Origin: Candidatus Pelethomonas intestinigallinarum
GTDB lineage: Bacteria > Bacillota > Clostridia > Oscillospirales > Oscillospiraceae
Assembly (NCBI GenBank): GCA_018712665.1
Contig: DVGP01000149.1
Location: 1-9,943 of the forward strand
Reading direction: 5' to 3'
DNA length: 9,943 nt
A program made the translations under genes and the position numbers. The notes beneath the pieces are model-generated. The model was not told where the DNA came from, did not search any database, and saw nothing but the letters and a program-made list of their open reading frames with translations. Positions 1-7,124 of the stretch are shown here, piece after piece; position 1 is the stretch's first letter; each line of letters opens with the position of its first letter.

Positions 1-843
1 TCCCCCATCGCCCGGATGCCCGACAGCGACTTCATTGAGTTCCACGCCGAGAACGCCGGGGAGAACGCCAAGGCCATTGTGAAGCTGGCCGTGGAGAACT
101 TCAAGAACCGCAACCAGGATCTGGTACATATCCCCGACCTGAAGCAGGACGCCACCGTGGGCTACTCCGTGGAGGCCATCAAGAAGTGCCTGGACGGCGT
201 CACCAACACCCAGGTGGACGTCACTGGTACCATGAAGCCCCTGGTGGAGTGCGTCAAGTCCGGCGTCCTCCGGGGCGCCGTGGCCATGGTGGGCTGCAAC
301 AACCCCAAGGTCCGCCCGGATACCGCCCACATCGAGCTGATGAAGAAGCTCATCGCCAACGACATCATCGTCGTGGTCTCCGGCTGCTCCGCCCAGGCCG
401 CCGCCAAGGCCGGCCTGCTGAGCAAGGAGGCCAAGGAGCTCTGCGGCGACGGCCTGAAGCGGGTATGCGAGCTGGTGGACATTCCCCCCATCCTCCACAT
501 GGGCTCCTGCGTGGACATCTCCCGTATGATGATCCTGGCCAGCGACATCGCCAAGGACTCCGGCTGGAACATCTCCCAGATCCCCCTGGTGGGCTGCGCC
601 CCCGAGTGGATGAGCGAGAAGGCCGTGTCCATCGGCAACTACGTGGTGGCCACCGGCATCGACACCTTCCTGGGCGTGGACCCCTACACCAAGGGCTCCA
701 CCGAGGTCACCGAGCTGCTCCAGGGCGAGCACGGCATCAAGGACTGGGTCGAGGCCAAGTACACCGTGGAGCTGGACATCGACAAGCTGGGCGATAAGAT
801 GATCCAGGCCATCGAGGATAAGCGCGCCGCCCTGGGCATCTGA
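1..843 (+). CDS. cooS: Anaerobic Ni-Fe CO dehydrogenase catalytic subunit, C-terminal 280 residues (5' end outside window)
   Basis: Reversibly oxidises CO to CO2 at the Ni-Fe-S C-cluster; with acetyl-CoA synthase it supplies CO from CO2 in the Wood-Ljungdahl pathway (cytoplasmic). The reading frame is open from base 1, so the gene begins upstream and the first ATG at 16 is internal. Visible family motifs are MVGCNNPK (Cys codon at 295), SGCSAQAAAKAGLL (Cys at 385), LHMGSCVDISR (Cys at 508) and GCAPEWMSEKA (Cys at 595). From remembered alignment, the first three Cys match the last three C-cluster cysteine ligands of characterised CODHs; the His and remaining ligands would lie upstream. The stretch between the second and third ligand is about nine residues shorter than in the Carboxydothermus CODH-II pattern, which suggests another CODH clade. 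Neighbouring cooC and acsB make the ACS-associated role (acsA) likely. The stop is TGA at 841-843. Confidence 0.95.
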   Translation, partial: SPIARMPDSDFIEFHAENAGENAKAIVKLAVENFKNRNQDLVHIPDLKQDATVGYSVEAIKKCLDGVTNTQVDVTGTMKPLVECVKSGVLRGAVAMVGCNNPKVRPDTAHIELMKKLIANDIIVVVSGCSAQAAAKAGLLSKEAKELCGDGLKRVCELVDIPPILHMGSCVDISRMMILASDIAKDSGWNISQIPLVGCAPEWMSEKAVSIGNYVVATGIDTFLGVDPYTKGSTEVTELLQGEHGIKDWVEAKYTVELDIDKLGDKMIQAIEDKRAALGI

Positions 844-856
844 GACAGTGTCCTGT

Positions 857-1025
857 CCATACTTTTCTTTGAAAAGAAAAGTATCAAAAGAAACTTCTGC
901 GCGAAGCTCCGCTTCGCTTATGTGATCCCTTTGCTGTCCGCATTATTAAGAAAAATATAGAGCAAAGCGCAGCTTTGCGGCAAAAAGTTCTTTTTGCTTC
1001 TTTTTCTTTCAAGAAAAAGAAGATA
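857..1025. repeat. MITE/REP-like imperfect inverted-repeat element between cooS and cooC
   Basis: The 205-bp gap between cooS and cooC is mostly a two-fold symmetric element. The left half reads hairpin ATACTTTTCTTT-GA-AAAGAAAAGTAT (859-884), then CAAAAGAAACTTCTGC, then hairpin GCGAAGC-TCC-GCTTCGC (901-917). The right half, read on the minus strand, repeats the order: hairpin CTTCTTTTTCTT-GA-AAGAAAAAGAAG (997-1022), then CAAAAAGAACTTTTTGCC, then GCAAAGC-TGC-GCTTTGC (962-978). The two halves are therefore terminal inverted repeats of about 60 bp around an AT-rich centre of about 44 bp (918-961). It can fold as four small hairpins or one long stem. I see no coding sequence in it. Such an element may be a non-autonomous mobile repeat and may also act as an RNA processing or stability element within the operon; the function is inference. 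No clear target-site duplication was found. Confidence 0.7.
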
Positions 1026-1048
1026 GAGCACTCCCGGAGGTAGTGGAA

Positions 1049-1825
1049 ATGAAAGTTGCGATCACCGGCAAGGGCGGGGTAGGGAAGACCACCTTCGCCT
1101 CCACCCTGTGCCGGCTGTATGCCGACGAGGGCCGGAAGGTCCTGGCCGCCGATGTGGACCCCGACGCCAACCTGGGGCTGGCCCTGGGGCTGACGGAGGA
1201 GGAGGTCAACGCCATTGTCCCCGTCTCAAAGATGAAGGAGTTGGCCAAGGAGCGGACCGCCGCCAACGCCAGCAACACCTTCTACAAGCTCAACCCGGAG
1301 GTCTCCGACCTGCCCGACGCCCTGAGCCGGGACGTCAACGGGGTGAAGCTGCTGGTCATGGGCACGGTGGACACCGGGGGCAGCGGCTGCGTCTGCCCGG
1401 AGCACGTGATGCTCAAGGCCATCCTCTCCAACCTGGTCTTCCGCAAGGACGACGTGGTGGTCATGGACATGGAGGCGGGGCTGGAGCACCTGGGCCGGGG
1501 CACGGCCAGCATGATGGACCAGTTCATCGTGGTCATCGAGCCCGGCGCCCGGTCCATCCAGACCTATGAGCGCATCAAGCAGCTGGCCCGGGACATCGGC
1601 GTCACCAGGGTCAGCGTGGTGGCCAACAAGGTCCGGGACGGGGAGGACGAGGACTTCATCCGCGCCCGGGTCCCGGAAGAGGACCTGCTGGGGTTCATCC
1701 ACTACAACGCCGACGTCATTGACGCCGACCGCCACGGCCAGTCTCCCTACGACTTCAGCCCTCAGGCGGTGGAGGAGATCCGGGCCATCAAAGCGAAAAT
1801 GGACGCGAGGGAAGCACGGGAATAA
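1049..1825 (+). CDS. cooC: CooC/AcsF-type nickel-insertion ATPase for CO dehydrogenase
   Basis: A 258-residue MinD/ParA-like P-loop ATPase that matures CODH by ATP-dependent nickel insertion into the C-cluster. It has the deviant Walker A motif GKGGVGKTT (residues 7-15, with the signature second lysine), ADVDPDANLG (34-43), the Walker B-like region VVVMDMEAGLEHLGRGT (137-151), and the CooC-specific GCVCPEH motif, whose Cys114-X-Cys116 pair is the nickel/zinc site known from CooC dimers. The start is taken at ATG 1049 because GGAGG (1036-1040) lies eight bases ahead; the in-frame GTG at 1043 is too close to that site. It lies 205 bp after cooS, with the palindromic repeat between them, and 36 bp before acsB, which fits one operon. 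CooC, AcsF and related proteins cannot be separated by sequence alone here; the acsB neighbour would favour the AcsF type. Confidence 0.93.
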   Translation: MKVAITGKGGVGKTTFASTLCRLYADEGRKVLAADVDPDANLGLALGLTEEEVNAIVPVSKMKELAKERTAANASNTFYKLNPEVSDLPDALSRDVNGVKLLVMGTVDTGGSGCVCPEHVMLKAILSNLVFRKDDVVVMDMEAGLEHLGRGTASMMDQFIVVIEPGARSIQTYERIKQLARDIGVTRVSVVANKVRDGEDEDFIRARVPEEDLLGFIHYNADVIDADRHGQSPYDFSPQAVEEIRAIKAKMDAREARE

Positions 1826-1861
1826 AATTTGCTGAGAGCACCGTAAGGAGTGAAAAGTTAG

Positions 1862-4006
1862 ATGAAAACATTGTTCGAGAGAGTTTTCTCAGGCAACGAC
1901 GAGATGTACGCTCTTGCGCAGAAGGCGGTGGATGAGGCTCTGGCCAAGCTGGGCCCCGACGCCCCCGCCACCTTCGGCGACACCGCCTACAGCCTGCCCT
2001 GCCTGTACGCCATGACCGGCCGGAAGGTGGCCACCGTGGGCGAGGCCAAGGACGCCCTGGAGACTACCATTAAGGCCTTCATGACCCGCAGCAACCGCAC
2101 CAAGGACATCTTCACCTCCGGCGTGGCCACCGCCCTGTCCGCGGAGATCATCGAGCTGATGAAGTGGGCCACCCACGGCGGCTGCCCCTATGAGGAGCCT
2201 GTCATGGGCCACTTCACCGACGCCCAGGTCCGTGAGCTGGGCGTGCCCCTGGTCACCCGGGACATCCCCGGCGTGGCTGTGATCATCGGGCCCGCCCCCA
2301 CCGCTGAGGAGGGCGTGGCTCTGGTCAAGCAGTACCAGTCCCAGGGCATCTTCGTCACCCTGGTGGGCGGCATCATCGACCAGTGTGTGGCCGCCGGCAT
2401 GAAGCTGGGCTTCAACGTCCGCTGCGTGGCCCTGGGCCACGACCTGAGCAGCGTGGCCCACGTGGTCAGCGTGGCCCTCCGCGCCGCCATCATCTTCGGC
2501 AGCACCGAGGCCGGCGACTATGAGGCCATGTGGCGCTACACCATGGACCGCGTCTTCGCCTTCGTCAACGCCTTCGCCCCGGTGGACGACATGACCGTGG
2601 CCTGCGGCGCCGGCGCCATCCAGCTGGGCTTCCCCGTTGTCACCAACGACACCGAGGAGAACAACATGTTCCGCATCCCCAAGAGCCTGATCATCCAGGA
2701 GGATGTGAGCAAGTTCAACGCTACCTCCCTGGAGGCCCGGGACATCAAGATCAAGATCACCAACATCGATATCCCCGTGGCCTTCTCCTCCGCCTTCGAG
2801 GGCGAGATCGTCCGCCGGGGCGACATGCAGCTGGAGTTCGACGGCTCCCGGAAGACCGGCCTGGAGCTGGTGCGGAGCAAGGAGCTCAGCGAGATCGAGG
2901 ACCACCGCTTCACCCTCATCGGGCCGGACTTCGACGCCTTCGAGGCCGGCAGCAAGGTGGACTTCTGCATGGTGGCCGACGTGGCCGGCAAGACCATGTC
3001 CAGCGACTTCGAGCCCGTCTTCGAGCGGAAGTTCCACGCCTACATCAACTGCATGGAGGGTGTGATGCACACCGGCCAGCGGGATATGATCCGCATCCGC
3101 ATCAGCAAGGCCGCCTTTGATGCCGGCCTGCGGGCCAAGCACTTCGCCGAGGTGCTCTACGCCAAGCTGAAGAGCGACTACGAGGCCGTCATCGACAAGT
3201 GCGAGGTCACCATCATCACTGACCCCGAGAAGTGCGCGGCTTTCCGCCAGGAGGTGGCCATCCCCGCCTACGACAAGCGTGACGAGCGCCTCCAGAGCCT
3301 CACCGACGAGAACGTGGACCAGTTCTACACCTGCATCATGTGCCAGTCCTTCTCCCCCAGCCACGTGTGCATCGTCACCCCCGAGCGTCTGGGCCTGTGC
3401 GGCGCGGTGAGCTGGCTGGACGCCAAGGCCACCAACGAGCTGGACCCCTCCGGCCCCTGCCAGATCGTCCCCAAGGCTCATGTCATCGACGAGAACATCG
3501 GCCGCTGGGAGGAGGTCAACGAGGCCGTCAAGAAGTACAGCCAGGGCGCCCTGGAGTCCGTCACCCTGTACTCCATCATGGAGGACCCCATGACCTCCTG
3601 CGGCTGCTTCGAGTGCATCTGCGGCATCGAGCCCTTCTCCAACGGCGTCATCATCGTCAACCGTGAGCACGCCGGCATGACCCCCCTGGGCATGACCTTC
3701 TCCGAAATGGCCTCCATGACCGGCGGCGGTGTCCAGACCCCCGGCTTCATGGGCCACGGCAAGCACTTCATCGCCTCCAAGAAGTTCATGAAGGCCGAGG
3801 GCGGCATCGAGCGCATTGTCTGGATGCCCAAGGCCCTGAAGGACCAGGTCTCCGAGCGCGTGAACCAGACCGCCAAGGAGCTCTACGGCATTGAGAACTT
3901 CTGCGACATGGTGGGCGACGAGACCATCGCCGAGGACCCCGAGACCCTGCTGGCCTTCCTCACCGAGAAGGGCCACCCCGTCCTGTCCATGGATCCCCTG
4001 ATGTAA
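1862..4006 (+). CDS. acsB: CO-methylating acetyl-CoA synthase (ACS), catalytic subunit
   Basis: This 714-residue enzyme condenses CO, a corrinoid-bound methyl group and CoA into acetyl-CoA, the last step of the Wood-Ljungdahl pathway; in acetogens it forms a complex with CODH. The A-cluster motifs are complete: YTCIMCQSFSPSHVC gives Cys491, Cys494 and Cys503; LGLCGAVSW gives Cys513; and SCGCFECICG gives the Cys580-Gly-Cys582 pair that holds the distal nickel. All six are offset by exactly 15 residues from the Moorella thermoacetica ligands as I remember them (506, 509, 518, 528, 595, 597), which strongly supports an intact active site. Length is close to the roughly 730 residues of Moorella AcsB. 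The start at ATG 1862 has AAGGAG upstream (spacing 11). The gene follows cooC and is the last of the operon; a GC hairpin follows it. The acsC, acsD and acsE genes are not seen downstream. Confidence 0.97.
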   Translation: MKTLFERVFSGNDEMYALAQKAVDEALAKLGPDAPATFGDTAYSLPCLYAMTGRKVATVGEAKDALETTIKAFMTRSNRTKDIFTSGVATALSAEIIELMKWATHGGCPYEEPVMGHFTDAQVRELGVPLVTRDIPGVAVIIGPAPTAEEGVALVKQYQSQGIFVTLVGGIIDQCVAAGMKLGFNVRCVALGHDLSSVAHVVSVALRAAIIFGSTEAGDYEAMWRYTMDRVFAFVNAFAPVDDMTVACGAGAIQLGFPVVTNDTEENNMFRIPKSLIIQEDVSKFNATSLEARDIKIKITNIDIPVAFSSAFEGEIVRRGDMQLEFDGSRKTGLELVRSKELSEIEDHRFTLIGPDFDAFEAGSKVDFCMVADVAGKTMSSDFEPVFERKFHAYINCMEGVMHTGQRDMIRIRISKAAFDAGLRAKHFAEVLYAKLKSDYEAVIDKCEVTIITDPEKCAAFRQEVAIPAYDKRDERLQSLTDENVDQFYTCIMCQSFSPSHVCIVTPERLGLCGAVSWLDAKATNELDPSGPCQIVPKAHVIDENIGRWEEVNEAVKKYSQGALESVTLYSIMEDPMTSCGCFECICGIEPFSNGVIIVNREHAGMTPLGMTFSEMASMTGGGVQTPGFMGHGKHFIASKKFMKAEGGIERIVWMPKALKDQVSERVNQTAKELYGIENFCDMVGDETIAEDPETLLAFLTEKGHPVLSMDPLM

Positions 4007-4020
4007 CGCCCGCCCCTTAT

Positions 4021-4066
4021 ATGCATAAGAGCCGCCGCCCGGTGCCGGGCGGCGGCTCTCATGCAT
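4021..4066. terminator. Bidirectional hairpin between convergent acsB and corA
   Basis: A very stable hairpin with perfect 15-bp arms (4028-4042 and 4045-4059) around a TG loop; the core is AGAGCCGCCGCCCGG. ATGCAT on each side (4021-4026, 4061-4066) extends the pairing past one mismatch. It lies 15 bases after the acsB stop and abuts the corA stop codon. A T-rich run (CTTTTTCTTCTT, from 4075) follows on the plus strand, but not immediately, so termination strength is uncertain. Most likely it ends both transcripts. Confidence 0.7.
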
Positions 4067-4890
4067 TAAAACCACTTTTTCTTCTTGAAGATCCAAAAGC
4101 ACAGAGCGCACACCAGGGCGCTCAAGGCAATGACATAGGCGTAGCCCAAGGGCCAGCTCAGCTCCGGCATATTGAAATTCATGCCATACCACCCCGCGAC
4201 CAGAGTCAGGGGCATGAACACTGCGGTCAGCAGGGTCAGCAGCTTCATCACCTGGTTCTGCTCGATGTCGATCTGAGCCTGGTAGGCCTCCCGAACCTGG
4301 GTGACGTATTCGTGCTGCTCCAGCGTGGTCTGCCGGAGGTATGAGAGACGCCGCTGCAGCAGGATCAGCCGGGCCAGGGCAGGCTTGGGAATGCTGCCGC
4401 TCTCGTTTTCCGCCAGCCGGTCTGCCGCCAGCCCCAGGTGGTCGTAATATCGCTTGGTCCGCAGCAGGGTGCGGCGCAGACTGGCGATGCGGTCTGACGC
4501 CCGACGCAGGGGCTTGGCCGCCTGAATAATCCCCAGCTCCAGCTCATTGATGGCCCCTTCCAACCGCTCCAGATTGTCAAAGTCATTTTCCAGCAGCAGA
4601 TACAGGAACCAGGCCAGAGCCAGGAAGGGCTCCTCCCGTGCCTGAGGCGGCAGGTCCTCCAGGGTTTCCTTCAACCGCGCCCGGTCTCCGGCAAGAAACA
4701 GGCCTCCCCGGGTGCAAAGAATCTCCAGCCGTTGTTCCAGTCCTTTGTCCGCGTCATAGTGGAGAAAACTGATGTAGTAGCTTCCATCGGGCAGCGGCAG
4801 GCAGGCGTGGCGGCGGCCGTGCTGGCCCGGCAGCGCCGCTCCCGCCCGAGTCCGAAGATGCTCCAGGCTGTCCAAAATCGTGATCTCCAT
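4066..4890 (-). CDS. corA: CorA-family divalent cation (Mg2+/Co2+) channel, short form
   Basis: An inner-membrane channel protein of the CorA family, which forms pentamers and admits Mg2+ or related divalent ions. It has 274 residues, against roughly 315 for well-studied CorA proteins; the soluble N-terminal part is the shorter portion. A long helical, charged segment (about 85-215) leads into TM1 (about 215-234, LLTLLTAVFMPLTLVAGW). The selectivity motif GMN (236-238, in YGMNFNMPEL) follows, then TM2 (about 250-267), and a basic end (KKKKWF). The start at 4890 is chosen because the strong site AAGGAGG (4899-4905) lies eight bases ahead; the frame remains open further upstream but that part has no family similarity and runs through the promoter. 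Transcribed divergently from pfkB. The substrate ion cannot be told from the sequence. Confidence 0.92.
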   Translation of the reverse strand: MEITILDSLEHLRTRAGAALPGQHGRRHACLPLPDGSYYISFLHYDADKGLEQRLEILCTRGGLFLAGDRARLKETLEDLPPQAREEPFLALAWFLYLLLENDFDNLERLEGAINELELGIIQAAKPLRRASDRIASLRRTLLRTKRYYDHLGLAADRLAENESGSIPKPALARLILLQRRLSYLRQTTLEQHEYVTQVREAYQAQIDIEQNQVMKLLTLLTAVFMPLTLVAGWYGMNFNMPELSWPLGYAYVIALSALVCALCFWIFKKKKWF

Positions 4891-4921
4891 ACCGTGGGCC
4901 TCCTTCCCGGCTCTCTCCGCC

Positions 4922-4950
4922 ATCATACTCCTTTTCCGCCGCCCTGGCAA
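4922..4950 (-). promoter_or_regulatory. Sigma-A promoter of corA
   Basis: On the minus strand, TTGCCA (4945-4950) is separated by 17 bp from TATGAT (4922-4927). The predicted start lies near 4915, giving a leader of about 25 bases that carries the AAGGAGG ribosome binding site. Its -35 box is only about 20 bp from that of the divergent pfkB promoter. Confidence 0.75.
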
Positions 4951-4970
4951 GCCCCGGGCTGTTTGAAAGC

Positions 4971-4999
4971 TTGCAAAGCGGGAAACCACATGGTATGAT
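4971..4999 (+). promoter_or_regulatory. Sigma-A promoter of the PfkB-family kinase gene
   Basis: TTGCAA (4971-4976), 17 bp, TATGAT (4994-4999). The start point would be near 5006, giving a short leader of about 22 bases before ATG 5028. It forms a compact back-to-back pair with the corA promoter. No obvious repressor dyad was seen between them. Confidence 0.75.
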
Positions 5000-5027
5000 G
5001 GTAGCACTATTTTGTGGGGTGTGTGCC

Positions 5028-5951
5028 ATGATTTATACGATAACCACCAATCCCTCTCTGGACTACGCTGTGGAGGCGGACCTGATCCCCGGCCGGGTGA
5101 ACCGGACGCGGTGCGAGAGCATCTACCCCGGGGGCAAGGGGATCAACGTCTCCCTCTGCCTTCAGCGCCTGGGAATGGAGACCAGGGCTCTGGGCTTTGC
5201 CGCCGGGCGTATCGGTCAGGCCATCCGGGACATGCTGGACGATCTGGACTGTCCCCACGAACTCCTGGAGCTGTCGGGCGGCGGCCAGAGCCGGATCAAC
5301 GTGAAGTTCCGGGGCACGGCCTCCCAGCCGGAGACGGCGGTGAACGGCCGCGGCCCCGGACTGGGGGAGGCGGACCTGGCCCGGCTCCTGGCCCGGCTGG
5401 AGGACCTGGGGCCGGAGGACGCCCTGGTGATCTCCGGATGGGCCCAGTCCATCCCCTTCTATGTATCCCTGTTGGAGAGGGCGAACGCGGCCGGGTGTCT
5501 GACGGTATTGGACTGCACTGGGGAGGCCCTGTGGCAGTGCCTGAAGTGCCGGCCCTTCCTCATCAAGCCCAACCTCTCCGAGCTGGGAGCCCTCTTCGGC
5601 GTGGACGACCTGGACTACCTGGAGGGTGTGGAGCTGGCCGCCCAGGTCCAGCGGGAGGGGGCACGGAATGTGCTGGTGTCTATGGGCCCCGGCGGGGCTT
5701 TCCTGCTGACGGAGGATCAGCGGCTCTATCTGGCGCCCGCCTGCGGGGGACAGGCCCGCAGCACCGTGGGGGCGGGGGACGCTCTGGTGGCGGGGTTCCT
5801 CACCGGCCTGCGGCAGACGGAGGATTTTGTTCAGGCCCTTCAGCTGGGGGTAGCCGCGGGCTGCGCCGCCGCCTTCAGCGACTGGCTGCCCGCTGGGGAG
5901 GAGATCCGGGATATGGTGGACAAGATCCGGGTGGAGTCGGTCCGCTTTTAA
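5028..5951 (+). CDS. fruK: PfkB-family hexose kinase, probably 1-phosphofructokinase
   Basis: A 307-residue ribokinase/PfkB-fold kinase that most likely phosphorylates fructose 1-phosphate to fructose 1,6-bisphosphate; tagatose-6-phosphate kinase (LacC) is a close alternative. It begins with the typical MIYTITTNPSLDY, followed by PGGKGINVSLCLQRLG (PfkB signature 1, GGKGIN at 35-40) and, near the C-terminus, STVGAGDALVAGFL (signature 2, with catalytic-base Asp251). Length is the usual one for this subfamily. The start at 5028 matches family N-termini; upstream in-frame codons lie within the promoter. The ribosome binding site is weak (GGGGTG). No fruR regulator or fructose PTS gene is next to it, so the substrate is less certain than for kinases in a fru operon. 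It stands alone behind its own promoter and converges on the DUF2812 operon. Confidence 0.88.
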   Translation: MIYTITTNPSLDYAVEADLIPGRVNRTRCESIYPGGKGINVSLCLQRLGMETRALGFAAGRIGQAIRDMLDDLDCPHELLELSGGGQSRINVKFRGTASQPETAVNGRGPGLGEADLARLLARLEDLGPEDALVISGWAQSIPFYVSLLERANAAGCLTVLDCTGEALWQCLKCRPFLIKPNLSELGALFGVDDLDYLEGVELAAQVQREGARNVLVSMGPGGAFLLTEDQRLYLAPACGGQARSTVGAGDALVAGFLTGLRQTEDFVQALQLGVAAGCAAAFSDWLPAGEEIRDMVDKIRVESVRF

Positions 5952-5967
5952 CCGAATTCGAGCAAAA

Positions 5968-6005
5968 AAGCGGAGATCCCGCCGGTACCGGCGGAATCTC
6001 CGCTT
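5968..6005. terminator. Bidirectional terminator between pfkB and the DUF2812 operon
   Basis: 17-bp arms, AAGCGGAGATCCCGCCG and CGGCGGAATCTCCGCTT, surround a GTAC loop with one mismatch. On the minus strand the hairpin is followed by a run of six Ts (the A-run at 5964-5969), a canonical intrinsic terminator for the DUF2812 operon. On the plus strand it lies 17 bases after the pfkB stop, but the following sequence (CTTACTGAGG) has only a weak T-tract. Confidence 0.88.
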
Positions 6006-6015
6006 CTTACTGAGG

Positions 6016-6546
6016 TTATTGTGTTTCCGCCTCCAGGGCGTGGATACGTCGGCTGCACTTCCAGATGACTCGGAGAAACACGGCGAAGATGAGCAGAAAC
6101 AGACAGGCTGTCAGGAGATAAAGCCCGTATAGCTGGCTATCCCAGGTCAGATTCGTCCAGACGCCGGCGGAGCAGCACAGCTCCAGGACAAGGGCGAAGA
6201 GGAAGAACCGCCGGATGCGGCGGTACAGGGCGATCTGGGAGCCGGGGTCCGTGTAGACCTGGAACGGGCCCTCCGCCGCCCGCCTCCGCAGATAGACCCA
6301 GCGGTACCACTGCTGGACCACCTCCACCCCGGCGTCCTCCATGAACTCCGTGTAGCCCTCGATGTCATTGGGCTGGAACCCCGCGCCCTCCGGCATGTCG
6401 ATCTGGTAGATATACTCTCCGGGCTGGCAGGGGGCGAAGGTGTAGAGCCCCGCGAAGAAGCTCGTCATGGCCCAGCCCTTTTGGCACATCTCGTTGAGCC
6501 AGACCTCCTCCGCGTCCTTATCGTAGTACATCCTAAACCGCTTCAT
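6016..6546 (-). CDS. DUF2812 domain membrane protein
   Basis: A 176-residue protein of the DUF2812 type, commonly encoded beside PadR regulators in Firmicutes; its molecular function is unknown. The N-terminal cytoplasmic domain (about 1-110) has the typical pattern of conserved aromatics (MKRFRMYYDKDAEEVWLNEM, GWAMTSFFAGLYTF, GEYIYQIDM, WYRWVYLRR). Two predicted membrane helices follow, about 118-138 (FFLFALVLELCCSAGVW) and about 145-165 (LYLLTACLFLLIFAVFL), then a basic, charged tail. The start at 6546 overlaps the padR stop (ATGA) and has GGAGGA close upstream, which indicates translational coupling. Last gene of the operon, closed by the 5968-6005 terminator. Expression is presumably controlled by the neighbouring PadR protein; this is inference. 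Confidence 0.85.
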   Translation of the reverse strand: MKRFRMYYDKDAEEVWLNEMCQKGWAMTSFFAGLYTFAPCQPGEYIYQIDMPEGAGFQPNDIEGYTEFMEDAGVEVVQQWYRWVYLRRRAAEGPFQVYTDPGSQIALYRRIRRFFLFALVLELCCSAGVWTNLTWDSQLYGLYLLTACLFLLIFAVFLRVIWKCSRRIHALEAETQ

Positions 6547-6863
6547 GGTCCGTCCTCCTCCATCTTCTCCCCGTTGGCCGTCAGCTCCCGCAGCCGGTCC
6601 ATCTCCGCCCGGAACGCCGCCCGGCCCGCCGGGGTGATGCGGTACTCCTTCTTCTTCCGGGAGTAATCCTGGGCGCTGTAGAGCTCCAGCCACCCCCGGT
6701 CCAGCAGGGTGTTGATGGCGCCGTACAGCGTCCCGGGGCCCAGATTCACCCGGCCCCCGGTCATCTCCGCTACCTCCTGGATGATGCCGTAGCCGTGGAT
6801 GGGCCGGCGGGCCGCCAGGAGGATGTAGAAAATGGCCTCGGTCAGCGGCTGATTTTTATCCAC
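6543..6863 (-). CDS. PadR-family transcriptional regulator
   Basis: A 106-residue winged-helix repressor of the small PadR subfamily. Family hallmarks are the early helix PLTEAIFYILLAA, then RPIHGYGIIQEV, the recognition region GPGTLYGAINTLLDRGWLE, and the wing KKKEYRITPAGRAAF. The C-terminal dimerisation part is short (about 85-106). The start is GTG 6863: the family similarity begins right there (VDKNQPLTEAIFYIL), and the codon overlaps the stop of the preceding gene in GTGGATAA. An upstream in-frame ATG (6956) would put a stretch with no family resemblance inside the preceding gene. Small PadR proteins often repress their own operon; the AT-rich dyad at the operon promoter is a candidate site. 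The ligand is unknown. Confidence 0.9.
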   Translation of the reverse strand: MDKNQPLTEAIFYILLAARRPIHGYGIIQEVAEMTGGRVNLGPGTLYGAINTLLDRGWLELYSAQDYSRKKKEYRITPAGRAAFRAEMDRLRELTANGEKMEEDGP

Positions 6864-7044
6864 GGCCCTTCCACCTCCGCAGCTTCTCCCGGACCGAAAG
6901 CGGCAGCAGGCCCATCGCCAGACACACCGCCCCAAGACCCAGCAGCAGCCCGGCAAAAAAATCCGGCAGAGGGAACAGCCGTTCCCCGCAGAAATACGCC
7001 GCGGCGGCCAGACCGCCGGCGGCGGACCACATACTTCGTCTCAT
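6856..7044 (-). CDS. Small hypothetical membrane protein (62 aa), first gene of the PadR operon
   Basis: Not recognised as a named family. The 62 residues form two hydrophobic segments, about 7-25 (SAAGGLAAAAYFCG followed by the E-R turn) and about 29-48 (FFAGLLLGLGAVCLAMGLLP), then a strongly basic tail (REKLRRWKGRG), so it is probably a small inner-membrane hairpin with the tail in the cytoplasm. The start at ATG 7044 is preceded by AAAGGAG at 11 bases; an in-frame GTG at 7056 overlaps that site and is unlikely. Its stop overlaps the padR start by eight bases, so the two are translationally coupled. Similar small membrane proteins are seen ahead of padR genes, but any role here is unknown. 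Confidence 0.65.
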   Translation of the reverse strand: MRRSMWSAAGGLAAAAYFCGERLFPLPDFFAGLLLGLGAVCLAMGLLPLSVREKLRRWKGRG

Positions 7045-7091
7045 ACCAGCGCCCACTCCTTTCCGCCGATAAACATAACGCTTTCCGATAT

Positions 7092-7124
7092 ATTATATAT
7101 AGTGGGTCACCCTTTGTTTGTCAA
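7092..7124 (-). promoter_or_regulatory. Promoter of the PadR/DUF2812 operon with a possible PadR operator
   Basis: On the minus strand TTGACA (7119-7124, perfect) is 17 bp from TATATA (7096-7101); a perfect TATAAT overlaps it at 7092-7097 but with 21-bp spacing. The spacer contains the dyad GGGTCACCC (7104-7112), and the -10 area contains the alternating AT dyad ATATATTATATAT, either of which could be an operator for the PadR protein encoded in the operon. The operator role is inference. Confidence 0.65.

Noticed and set aside
931..959. Possible promoter TTGCTG-17-AATATA inside the repeat ahead of cooC
   Set aside because: Only about half of the bases match consensus in each box, and AT-rich DNA at the centre of the repeat makes chance matches likely.
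1889..4192. A 767-codon open frame on the minus strand opposite acsB
   Set aside because: It is a shadow caused by the high GC content and codon bias of acsB, which has full family similarity and intact active-site cysteines.
5012..6013. A 333-codon frame overlapping the PfkB-family gene in another phase
   Set aside because: Arg/Gly/Pro-rich shadow translation; the true frame has both PfkB signatures.
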